Part shown: positions 52,601-63,392 of the stretch, piece by piece
Position numbering within the stretch: the stretch's first letter is position 1
How the letters are laid out: each line of letters opens with the position of its first letter
Assembly: GCA_021234155.1 (NCBI GenBank)
Contig: JAJEKV010000003.1
Coordinates: forward strand, 32,657,166-32,721,165
Source of the DNA: Isoetes taiwanensis
Taxonomy: Eukaryota > Streptophyta > Lycopodiopsida > Isoetales > Isoetaceae
DNA: 64,000 nucleotides
Direction of reading: 5' to 3'
Notes under the pieces: generated by a model
The model's input: only the letters and a program-made list of their open reading frames with translations
Database searches by the model: none
What the model was told of the DNA's origin: nothing
Program-made: the position numbers and the translations under genes

Positions 52601-54685
52601 GTACTTATATAATGGCTCGTCCCTGCCCAGAATGGCGATCCGAGGGCTCGGATCGATGCTATTTATCATGGATAGAGAGGGGGTTACGTAAAGGAGGAGA
52701 ATGCCCCTTTGTTGACTAGTTACTAAGTAGTAAGTTTTTTGGTTACATGAATGTTAACTTTGTTCATGATGTGGTTCCAAAACCTTCCATTCAATAAACC
52801 TAATAATAAGCTCTTCACATATGTTCAACAGAACACATTCCTTTGTATTGATATGTTGTTAGTAAGCCTAATAATCTCTTTTGCATCCTTCATATATATA
52901 CATTGTTCTCTACATAATATGTTGCACCTAAGGCCCGGCAACAACGGGCACCGTCAGGTTGTCATTTCTTTCCAAAGATCAGTTTGGACTATGGGAATGC
53001 TTCATTCTTAAATTCTGTGCAACCATCAGAATTCTTAGCTATCATATTTTGAGATGCTCATTACATTACTAAAACGGAGAGTTGAAAGTCATTAGATTTC
53101 CTTTTCTTATAAAATATCTTTTGAGTTATTGTATGATTTTTCAAGTGGGACAATCTTATATTATTAGTCTTTTTCTAATGTGCATGTCCTCCAATACTAC
53201 ATGTAGATAATAGGGATAACACCTTGGAGCACGAGTTTTATTCTCTATTATAACAATCAAGGGCTAAAGACCTAAGATTGTTAGAGTGCATAACACCCAG
53301 GTTCTGGGGTGTTATCCACTCTAACAAACTGGGCCCGAGAATTTTATGGTTTCTATAACAAGCTAGATGTTTATGGCAATTTGACGTAACAAATTAGGTG
53401 TTTATGCGTGCTCACTGTGTTACTGGTGTGTAACAACATTGCAATCAACGACTGAGATTTGACCTCAGCTACAAAACTTTAGGGCCATGTTATTAAGGAC
53501 ACTAAAACATATTGCCAACACGTGATTCTATATCTCTGCTACACTAAAATCATCTTAGAGATGTATTAAAACATTGGTCCTCATTACTCAAATGAACAAA
53601 GTACTTATGACAAGCAATAGTTTTTCTCCATGTTAGCAAGAAAATGAGAATGGTTTCTGATGTTGTATTGCATAATCTAAAGAACAATGGGAATGGTTTG
53701 TGATATGTACTTATGTTCCTTCTAAATTGATCAAATAAATAAGACTACTATAAGCCTCACCCTCAAGCTATTCCTAGATAATAATAATAATAATAATCTA
53801 GCACATCTCTACAAATTTGCTGCATTGAAAAATCGAGTGCATCAAATACAAAGAGCAATGTGAATTGAGAGCATATATGTATAGAAACTAATAAACTCAT
53901 AATTGATGTTTCCAATTCACAATGTATAGAAGAACATCGTTCCTTGTTGTTAAAATAATGGATTTGTGCATGTAGTCAAGGCCCCAATCAAGAGATGGAG
54001 TATGCTAGAAGTGTCTCCTTGACATTTTTATCTATTTTATATATTTCACTATGTCGCTAGAGTGTCTTCATTGGCTTTTGTATTATATAGCAAGTCAATA
54101 CAAAACTTGCAGTAATGCCCCTAACACCCATACTCAGGGGGAATTTTTTTTAGGTTTTTTTGAAACATGTTTTTTGAGTTTTTATGGAATATTCTTAATA
54201 TTCCAAGAATCAACAGGATACAATGTTTGCCTGCAAAAGGGACAACACCTTGCACCGTAGACTTAAACAACCTAATCATAGAACAACGTTGGTATCTAGA
54301 TAACAACAACATTTAATAATATAAACAAGAAGAATTGGAGAATTACACCTAGAAAGTAGATAGATCGATTACAGTATTAGAAATAGCATAGTAATTTATG
54401 CCACTGCAATAATTGTAGAGACTACACAGAGATATTTTATGTTAGATAATAATAATATTTTATGTCACTGTATAGATGACAGAGATATTTTATATTTTCA
54501 AATCAAGTATCTTCTTGTGCCTCGCCATCGATGTAAAGACATCGTTTGCGTTTCTTTACTTTTTGCTCAATACTTGACTTGGTGAGGATGTGGCCTAATG
54601 GAGGAGATAATAGAACCTACCCGTATCTCATAATGCACTGAGGTGTTGCTTAGCCCCTTATTTTAAGGAGCTTGTCTTCTAGATA
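52601..54685. other. no gene recognised; contains a strong hairpin and an (AAT)n run
   Basis: AT-rich. A hairpin lies at 53278-53327 (separate entry) and an (AAT)n microsatellite near 53779-53797. The short frames look random. Confidence 0.45.
53278..53327. repeat. 21-bp-arm hairpin with 8-base loop
   Basis: The arms TTGTTAGAGTGCATAACACCC and its near-complement (53307-53327) pair at 20 of 21 positions around the loop AGGTTCTG. It could be a miniature foldback element or a hairpin RNA precursor. No target duplication is obvious. Confidence 0.85.
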
Positions 54686-55330
54686 TCATTCTCTTCCACA
54701 TAATTTTGCCCCATGATGATAAGAAGGTACGTGCTTGGATTCATCCAATTTCTCTTTAAAGGGGGTTGCTTCGATAATATTTGTGGACCATGCTTTCAGA
54801 AAGAATAGAATAGAATAGAAGCCGGAGATGGTTATTTCATTGGATAATTCTGCAAGGATACTATTTGCAGCTTGAATAAGTTCAGCTTTTACTTTTTGGT
54901 CAGTGATGGAAAAAATCATGGGGGATTTAGGCCGTCCCATGGTTATGTGTTACACCTCTGTTCTTTTAGGTAGGCCCATGTCTTTCCCATCACTTGTTTT
55001 AGGTATACCCAAGAATCCTACACCGAAGTGTCAGATAGCGAGGTTTAGCATGCCTTCTCTCAATTCTTCTATATCGGTTTCCATTTGTTAAGAATTAATG
55101 TCTTGCTTGCTTTTCTAATTGCTTCTTTATAAACAAATCCAAAGCTCATGGGGGCATGTCCTAAGGTAGAAAAGAGGAGGACATGGTTGTTAGTGGGTGG
55201 TTGAGGTTGTACATAACAATTGCCAAATCTCTTATCGAGGGAGCCCCCATCATTTAATCCATCACACTTTGTTTGTGGAGAACAAGTATAATATTGAGAA
55301 TCTAGCCATTTTAGTAGCATTATTAGCTCT
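54686..55330 (-). pseudogene. unidentified decayed coding-like region
   Basis: The minus strand has two open pieces, 55320-55069 and 54940-54686 (QKVKAELIQAANSILAELSN), with coding-like sequence between them in another frame (FGVGFLGIPKTSDGKDMGLP). Collinearity suggests one broken ORF of about 210 codons. No domain recognised. A (GAATA)n run inside the left piece argues for caution. Confidence 0.3.
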
Positions 55331-56780
55331 TACGTTGGGCGAATCTAGAAACAAAGTTGTATCATGATTCTCAAAATGCAATTGATTTTTCATGCATATA
55401 TTCAAAGAACCGAACAACTTCGAAAAAAGTAAGAAAATAACAAATCGACGACATGTATAAGATTATTGTGGTGATCGTGGAGAGCATTTGCGATCAAGGC
55501 AAAGTTCGATTAAGTTACGGTTACATGTGTATTGTTTGGTTGTACTTCACGTAAATTTTCGCAGCCGCGTTCATCCCGGATGGGGGTTCTTGTTGGCGTA
55601 ATGTACGTCATGCAAAAGCGATCCAATGCCCGGTCAAGGGCAGGAGGACATTGTAATGATGACTTCAGCAGTGTGGAATTTTAAATATGAATTGTCCCTC
55701 AAACAGAAAAGCCTATCACCGAGCTGCAGGACCCGTTCGGAGGTATAACTCTCTAATTTATTAACTAAGGAGAAGTTTGTGTAATAATCATCTTTAATGA
55801 CTTTTGAATTGCCAACATGCGTATGAATGAGAAGTAGTTACGGCATACATTAACAAAAACGGGAGTAGACGACCATGCATGTGTGCTGCGGCAGGTAAAC
55901 TTGTTGCTTTAACACAGGAGAAAAAGACATTCTAACATAGGAGAAAAAGTTCAAGATAATCTACCCCAATCTGTAGATTAAGCCTAGATTTTGGCTTCAA
56001 GTTTTTTTTATCTACTATTGCAAATTCATTCTGTATGCTATCTTTACGATCTTTTGTTATCAGAAGGATGGTGAATATCTAAGTGGACATGATATGTTCA
56101 TGAAGCGCGTCTCAACATTGTTTCATATGTTTGTAGAATCTACGGAATGAGCTTGTCAAGAAAAGTAAGAATTGCTTTTGAATATTAGTTGGCAGTTTTG
56201 TTATATCTTCTCCCAAATTAGGAAGAGCCAAATATATGTTGTTTGAAGTTGAAAGAATAATATCCAGCTCTTCCAGACATAGCTAAGCTACTCATGTTCT
56301 TGTGATAAGCCAAGGTTTCTAGCGTTTTGAGTAAAATTGGTTTCCTGTGATTAAAAAACCGTTGACCAGGCCATCCTTCTCAGTGTAGTATGATAATGGG
56401 AATTTTTACAATTTTGTAGGTGGACCCTTCCTTATCAAGAATTGTCATTGTGTCAACGAAACTAGTTGTCTAGTTATCTATTGTCTCTAGTGCATCTGCA
56501 GTAGATTCAGATGACATGGCCAAACTTTGATGTGTCTGACTACCTCTTGGCTTTCTTTTAGGAGTGACGAGTCTAGTAGGCTGCAAATCTGGTTGACTGT
56601 TCCTTGTTTCTACCATAACTAGTGACAAGGGACAAAATTTCTGTTTAACATTCTATGTTTTAGAACAGAAGATGACAAAAGTTCTTTTTAATATCAAATG
56701 TTCTGGAAAAGAATAGGACAATCTCGACCACAGCAAAACAAGACAATGTGTTCTTGAAGTGCCGTCTCCTAAGAATGAAA
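55331..56780. other. no gene recognised
   Basis: AT-rich DNA with no ORF or repeat that I can support. Confidence 0.4.
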
Positions 56781-57430
56781 GACATAAAAATAAGGCAACG
56801 GTGCCTTGTTTTGTCAGCATTCAATATGTTCTGGATTCAATATGAACATTCAATATCCAAAAATGAATATTCAATATGTTCTGAATATGAACATTCAATA
56901 TGGAACGGTGCCATCCCCTTGTATTGGATGGCAGTACCGAAATGTGCAGATCTTGAATCAAATGTGCTGTCATTTCCATCCAATATGCGAGTCATCAAAT
57001 GTGCTGTCATTCTACCCAATATGCCTGTCATTTCCATCGGATTTAAAAATAGATAAATTATTAAGCAACGGTGCCGCCCTTTGCATTGGCTGGCAAAATG
57101 TTCTAGAAGAATGGCATTGGGCTGGAAGAATGTTCTAGAAAAATCTGATAAAAAAATGGCAACGGTGCCGTCCCCTTGCATTGGCTGGCAAAATGTTCTA
57201 GAAGAATGGCATCGGCTGGAAGAATGTGATAAAAAAATCTGATAAAGAATCTATCTGATAAAGAATCCAGTGAATGAAACTAATAAAGAATGTGGAAGAA
57301 TCTGATAAAAACATGGCAACGGTGCCGTCCCCTTGGTGTCTTCCTGAGAGGTGTATTCCTGAGAAGTCTAGTTTGTTGTTCCTGAGAGTTCTTGAGAGTT
57401 TCTAAGGGCAACGGTGCCGTCCCCTATTAA
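56781..57430. repeat. satellite-like block with GGCAACGGTGCCGTCCCC words
   Basis: The word GGCAACGGTGCC, four times followed by GYCC-type sequence (GTCCCC in three), occurs at about 56794, 56903, 57064, 57158, 57315 and 57407. Between copies are duplicated phrases: GCATTGGCTGGCAAAATG and TGTTCTAGAAGAATGGCAT twice each, GATAAAGAATC twice, and ATTCAATATG six times near 56815-56905. Unit length is irregular (about 90-160 bp), so this is not a simple satellite. Confidence 0.85.
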
Positions 57431-57629
57431 TCAGGAGGACCCTAGCTGGCTTGTGAACACCCCAACCAAAGAATTTCTTTATTGCAGTGTTCACTTGTCT
57501 TGGAGTTTTGATGGCTGTCCTGAAGACTGCATGACAATGTAGGTGGTCATTTGTCACGATAATAATAATATAATAGTATATTGTATTTTGCATGACAAAA
57601 ACCTTGGCAAACAAGGTTTATCTGTACTA
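57431..57629. other. no gene recognised
   Basis: Short spacer between the repeat block and the WD40-like fragment. Nothing else seen. Confidence 0.35.
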
Positions 57630-57682
57630 GTGAACAGCAAGGCAAGAATGCACATTGTGAGCATTTCTCTTCCATATTCGGG
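57630..57682 (-). pseudogene. short fragment of the WD40 gene
   Basis: About 50 bp (AACAGCAAGGCAAGAATGCA through TTTCTCTTCC) match the WD40 coding sequence at 63537-63587 with only a few mismatches, in the same orientation. In the gene this encodes the end of the fourth WD repeat (WKRNSHNVHSCLAVL) on the minus strand. Similarity fades on both sides. It is either the last relic of a paralogue or a captured gene piece. Confidence 0.75.
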
Positions 57683-59843
57683 TAGTCAAATTAGAGGATA
57701 TCATCTGCTTTTCAATCATTATTCCTTTGTTTTAGAAGGCTTATAGTCTGAGGATAAGTAATCTCAAACTTGAATCTGCATAAACTCTACTATAATCTTT
57801 CCGTAGATCATCTAAATATTTATTTTTGGAAGTTTGTTGATTATATAAGCAATTGCATAAATTCAGTAACTTGGTAGGTAAGTAGAAAAGATGAATTCCA
57901 AATTGGCTGGCAATAAGTGCTGCGTATGCTTTTTGGTTTGATGGTTCTACAGTTGCATAAAACTCTCTTTTGCAGGTGACTTCTCACGGGCTTTATAATC
58001 TCCTTGGTCTTCAATATACTATAGAAATGGCAGTTATTTGAGGAACTCATTTTTTTTTGTAGGAAGCCATTGTTTCTAAGATGCCAAGTTATAAGGCTTT
58101 CTTAATGCTGGTAAGGTTGCCGCAAATGCTTTTTTTTTTCTTTAATGTTTCTACAGTTGCATAATAAGTTCTTTCACATGTGGTTTCTACCGTTGGCCTT
58201 GTTCGGAAGAATATATATCACAAGCTTTTGGTCTGGCTAGGCAAGCTCAAGCTCTTGTGAAAATTCCAATCTCTACACAAACAAGCTGTTGGCAAATACC
58301 CCTAGCTATAAGGATGAGTGTATGCATTCTTTTCATATCATGTTCTTGTTTTTGCATAGCATGCTGCTATTTTTGTGCAAGAAGACATGCTTTGAATATC
58401 ACATAACCTAAATCGACAATTTGCCTCAAGACAAGCCATCCTAGAAAGTTGTGTTATAATTATGGATATTTGTATGAAACAAAAATGTAATATATGATAT
58501 GATTCATCATGATATTCTTCTTGAATGCATCGTTTCTTCTTTGCAATAATGTTCATCATTTAACCATGCATAGATCCCTTTGGCAGAAGCAACCACGTGC
58601 TTTCTTATGTATAGGCTTGTTGATAATTGTCATTGATAATTGTAGAGAAATGTGTACACATAACACCCCTAGGCCGCAAAGGGGCAAAAAAAAAACTTTG
58701 GACCATATACACTATATTATTTAAAAGAACATTGAATTAAAGCCCCCCCCCAGACACACCCCAATTATTTTTGTTGATATTTGTACAGGACGTCCAACTA
58801 TAGGCTCGGACCGTTAGATGTCGATTTTGGGTGATTTTGGCCATTGTTAATAGCAACTTATTTTATAGCAAGTTTTAGTTAACTGCCAGTTTCCAATATA
58901 GAATGAAACCAAAGGTTGTGCAAGCACATTGTACACATGCATGGAGTATGGGGTGTATAATGATGCATGAATGATGCCAAGCAGGATCATCCTTGCATAA
59001 GGAATCCATTACAGCTTGAAGCCACCGAGCTATAGGTCTACTTTGTAAGAATTGGTTAAGATATAAGTCTTATGGCAAACCATTACAATAGTCAAGCTAG
59101 AACTTACAAACATAAATATACAGAATGGATGTACAATTCTCATAAACCTTAACTATTGAAGAAGAAGCATACCTCTTGTCATTGGCTTTGAAAGTAGAAT
59201 CCATGCAAATCCCATGCTTACCAGGGTCCACAACCGTACCTGCTAACACGTGCCCATGAATAAAATAGATTTTTTAACATCCACAAAAACCAAAAGACCA
59301 TGGGACCTAATGGGCTAATATAACCATTATTACTAGAATTAAAAACCCATGCCTTTGAAATTTTTCCATGCAAAAAAACCTTTTTAATAATGATGATACT
59401 AGACTGTCCGTAATAAATAAATTTGTATAGAGAAGCGAAGAACGATTACATCTCTTCACGCAGGTACCTCAAATTAAAATAAGCAGATAAGCGCGGAGAG
59501 ATCGAGAAAATAGGTATGCCAATGTTGACTTTAGAATTTCCCATTGTTTGCGCCTATCCAGGCGCGATATGTTGGGTTGGTTACACCTAAGCAACTGCAC
59601 GTGATGTTGCAGATGCCAATGCTAATTATATTAACAGTAATGAAACAACAAATCAAAAATGTCAGTGAGTGGTACTTTGTAGGATATGACATTAATCATC
59701 CTTGCCAAGGCATTCTGACCCCATTCCATGTTAGGTTGTTTCAACATTAGTACAACCCCAATGCTTCCAAAGTGAGTCTTTTTTCACATGTTCGTTTGCC
59801 TTTGCTTTCCTAGATTTTGTCTCTAGAGACGACAATAGACAAA
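57683..59843. other. no gene recognised
   Basis: AT-rich DNA with homopolymer runs (for example C9 near 58743 and T9 near 58131). No supported ORF, RNA gene or element end. Confidence 0.4.
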
Positions 59844-59857
59844 CTTTCAGCTTTCTA

Positions 59858-60836
59858 CAGTGTATAACATTTTTGCGAAAGCTCTGGTAGAGAAGTTGTG
59901 TGTTGTTCTTGCTGAGTCAATTTTGTCCACCCAAACCGGGTTCTTGCCTGGAAGGTGTATTCTTGATAATGTTGCAGCGGCCTATGAAGGTATGTATTGG
60001 GCAAGGCTAAAGGCCCATCGTATTGTGTATCTCAAACTTGACTTTGCCAAGGCATATGACAGTGTGGATTGGGGTTTTTTAGAGAAGTGTTTATTGGCTT
60101 TAGGGTTTGGTATCCCATTCACAAGAGATGTCATGAAGTTGCATACTTCAACCAAGATCTACAAGACTCTTCGAGGAGAGCCCCTCCGTTGTCTTTCCCT
60201 GTTGGTAGAGGAGTTCGTCAAGGTTGCCCCTTGGCTCCATTGCTTTTTACAATAGTGGCAGAGGTGCTTTCACAATTATTTTCTAGTGCTGCTGAGGATG
60301 ATGTGATCAGGGGTCTTCCTATGGAAAATGGCTCTCAAGAAATTATTAATCGTTATGCGGATGATACCTTTCTATTTTTGAAAGCATATGCCGATAATCT
60401 CCAAAATGCAAAGCTTCTGCTTGACACATTTTCCTTAGCCTCTGGAGTTTTGGTCGGTTGGCAAAAGTGTTCTGCTTTGTGGACTCTAGATGATGAAGTC
60501 CCACCATGTGTTCTTGCTTACCCCTGGAAGGTGTTGCCTCATGGGAAGGCAACCAAGCTTCTTGGTATCCCAGTGGGTATTCATGTTTCAACTTCTGATG
60601 CTTGGGATGTTATAATCGAGGGGTTGCAGAGGCACCTTTTTTGGTGGGATACGGCTAAGCTATCTATGCCTGGAAGGGTAACAGTTGCTAAGCATGTCTT
60701 AAGCAACACACATGTCTATATGGCTTCTGCCATTCTTGCTTCCCACTCAAAGTTTCAGGAGATTGTGGGTGTTGTTAGAAACTTTATCTGGGGTGGAAAT
60801 GAAGCGTGGGCAAATGGTGAAGGTTGCATGGTCTAA
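59858..60836 (+). pseudogene. LINE 2 reverse transcriptase
   Basis: STQTGFLPGRCILDNVAAAY, VYLKLDFAKAYDSVDWGFLE (catalytic Asp) and, after a one-base shift near 60190, VRQGCPLAPLLFTIVAEVLS and INRYADDTFLFLKAYADNLQ (catalytic YADD intact). Then KATKLLGIPVGIHVSTSDAW and the thumb MPGRVTVAKHVLSNTHVYMA. The frame ends soon after FIWGGNEAW. Domain order and motifs are those of plant L1-like elements. Confidence 0.92.
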
Positions 60837-62043
60837 GTGTATAAAACCTAAGTCTGCTTTGGAGGTTTGGGCATGATGATTTCCATTTGCGAGTAAGGTT
60901 ATGACCTCAAAATTCATTTGGCGGCTTCTCATAGGTAAGGATGATTCTCCGGGTTACGGTTTATTGCACGTGCTCTTACCCATCAGTATCCCTTTTGGTA
61001 AAGTCACACTCAAACCTCGTTTCTTCCATGGAGTTTATTTTATGAGTTGCGGCCTTATCATAATGCTTCTCCATTCTTAAAGGGATTGTTAGATTCACGG
61101 CACACATCAAAACTTTATTTCACATCAGTCCAACTGCTTGTGTACGGTTGATCGCACCTTGTTGGTGGATCCCTCACGGTAGACAATCAACCACTTTGCT
61201 TTCAAAGGCACCCATTGACTCAAAGACGTTGGAAAAGTTTGGAATCTTAACTATTGCAAAGAAGATGGTATGACTCAGGCCGATTTGGCGACATGGGAGG
61301 CTTTTCGGTTAAAGTTTCTATTGGGGGCGATGGGATAGAGTTCTTTGGCAAAAAGTTGCTGATTTTCTACTGACCTATTACGCCACACCAAGAAGATATT
61401 TTGGTATGGGTTTGTCATGAAGAAATTAAGGAGTGCAAACTTGTAGAACTCTATGTATCGCTTGTTGCTTGTTAATCTTGATATTCTTCCTCCGTCTAAT
61501 AAGTGGTCTCTTCAACTTCCTCCTCTTCAATGGCGAAGGTGTGGTCTTGGGCATGGGACAAGCTACTTCATCCTAAAGTGGGCGTTCTTTGGTGGCGATT
61601 CTTCATAGGTGTCTGCGGGTTAATGTGCTTGTCCATAAGTTTAACCCTAGAATATCAAATCAATGTCCAAGATGCAAGCGTGGATCCGAGACCATTGAGC
61701 ATTGCTTTTTCATGTGTGAACACCTTAGACGGTATGGGACCGGTTGTTTTGTTTTCCCTTTTCGAGGTTTCACTAACAAGTCAACAACCGCTTTTGGCAA
61801 TTTACCCAAGTACACGGGACAGAGTTACAAGGCCGGGCTTTTCATCTAGCAGCAGGATGGTTGCTTTGGACTATCTGGAAAAGACGAAGATTGGTAATCT
61901 TCAAAGGTCTGGATGTGGCAGATAATCGTGTTCTCCAAGAAGCTCAAGGTTACATTGTAAAGTCGTATCATTGTTCTTCACTTGCCCCTCGCAAGAGGCG
62001 ATTGATTTTTGAGGAGTATTTGGATGTGCACTCTTATGCTTAG
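60837..62043 (+). pseudogene. LINE 2 C-terminal region with zinc-binding motif
   Basis: After several breaks, KVWSWAWDKLLHPKVGVLWW and, in another frame, CPRCKRGSETIEHCFFMCEH form the zf-RVT region. The protein end KRRLIFEEYLDVHSYA is followed by a TAG and a short 3' UTR. The corresponding end of LINE 1 is similar. Confidence 0.82.
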
Positions 62044-62179
62044 GCAGGTTGCTTCACTCGGTGGGTCTCCGCTTATCCGTTGAGATTTTATTCCTGTCTC
62101 TGCATTTATACTTGTATTTGACTCTTTGATTGAATAAAGTCTGACGTCCTTCAACAAAAAAAAAACCTTCAACTCTCTA

Positions 62180-63268
62180 GGATTGACCCAAAAAACATAT
62201 ACCTAGGAGATACTAGAGCTGTGAGCTCCATTTTGTCCCTCATTATTAGACTGATATGTACATATAGGCAGTTTATTAGCGGACTTGTAACTTGTTATTG
62301 TTAAGTTTTCCCCCCGAAAACCCTCTGTGGCAAGGTTTTTTTAATCTGGATAGTAATAGGCCTGTTGTGTTCGTTGTGTGGTTCCCATAGGCTTTTTGAT
62401 CCCTGTGACTTATAAAAGTCACTCCAAGTTAATTCAATTTAATTCAACTCTGCTATGAATAGATAGAAAATATGAAGGAATATGATGTATACACTTGCTT
62501 CAATTCTATCTCCACAAAGGTGCCACACAACAACTCCATCTCCAAGGACTGGACAAAACTGCTACATAAAATTGGTGAGAACAAAGTGCAAGATAAGAAA
62601 CTCATAAAATGCGAAAGGTTATGTGAAAGCATTTTAGAAATGTAAGGGTCACTCACACAGGTTTAATACTAGCCAGACTTTGATCGCATATATCAGCTTC
62701 CTCAAGCTGCCATATAATGCATGATAGGGAATATGCATTGAAGAGATCTATCGTTATCTTAAATTATGCGGATCTAGAAGTGGAATTTCTTTTTTAGACC
62801 CAAAGAGTAGTTGTTTAAGTCCATTCTAAGACATTCATAGTCTATTTGTTGCTGCTACTAAATTATTATTCTAAACACAATGTTAGGAGTTTGCAGCTTG
62901 GTTTAATTGCAGATTAGAATTTGATGAATGAGCATCTTGAGAATGATGATTAACCAATAATCCACAAAATTAACATGACTCGAACCATGGAATATTAAAT
63001 AAGGTGTCAACATCCCTTGTACTGGAACCAAAGCCATCACGTGTTCATTACTCTAAAATGCTATTCGAACCATGCAAGAACCAAAACATTTTGAAACAAA
63101 CAAGATCATGAATTCTATAGCTGGACCATGAAAACAGCTCCATCATAAAAAGAAGAAGATTAGATATGAACAACTGAAAAAATGAAAGAGTGCATTATGG
63201 TGCATTAAATTTAAGATTGCATATGCACACCTGATGGTGAAGAGAGATGGGAATGAAAGCTTGAAGAT
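62180..63268. other. no gene; possible copia-LTR-like piece at 62200-62450
   Basis: TTTTCCCCCCGAAAACCCTC followed by CAAGGTTTTTTTAAT recalls the inverted AAAACC/GGTTTT phrases of plant copia LTRs, but there is no second copy and no boundary. The remainder is AT-rich and probably contains the 3' flank of the WD40 gene. Confidence 0.35.
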
Positions 63269-63392
63269 GGCAAATTTTCTAAAAGGAATGCTTCTATTCA
63301 TATGTAGTGGCAAACTCAACAGGGCTCTTTGGCAAAATTTCTAAGAAGGAATGCCTCTATTCATATGTAGTGGCAAGGGAAAAGGGCTCAAC
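63269..63392. repeat. 62-bp tandem duplication across the WD40 stop codon
   Basis: Two copies (about 63269-63328 and 63331-63392) share GGAATGCYTCTATTCATATG and TAGTGGCAA and a GGGCTC end. The right copy encodes the last residues (ATTYE-stop) of the WD40 protein on the minus strand; the left copy lies in its 3' UTR. Confidence 0.88.

Larger units (their letters stand above)
59858..62165 (+). mobile_element. LINE (L1-like) 2, 5'-truncated
   Basis: Same family as the LINE at 7.7-11.0 kb, but on the plus strand. It starts in the RT fingers (TVYNIFAKALVEKL) and ends GACGTCCTTCAAC-poly(A), with AATAAA about 20 bases before the tail. A degenerate 14-bp duplication (CTTTCAGCTTTCTA before, CCTTCAACTCTCTA after; 11 of 14 match) probably marks the target site. 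The copy is truncated and frameshifted. Confidence 0.9.

Noticed and set aside
59358..59530. tRNA or other structured RNA gene in the AT-rich spacers
   Set aside because: I looked for T-arm-like GGTTCGAA/TTCGANTCC patterns with matching stems throughout the window and found no convincing cloverleaf.
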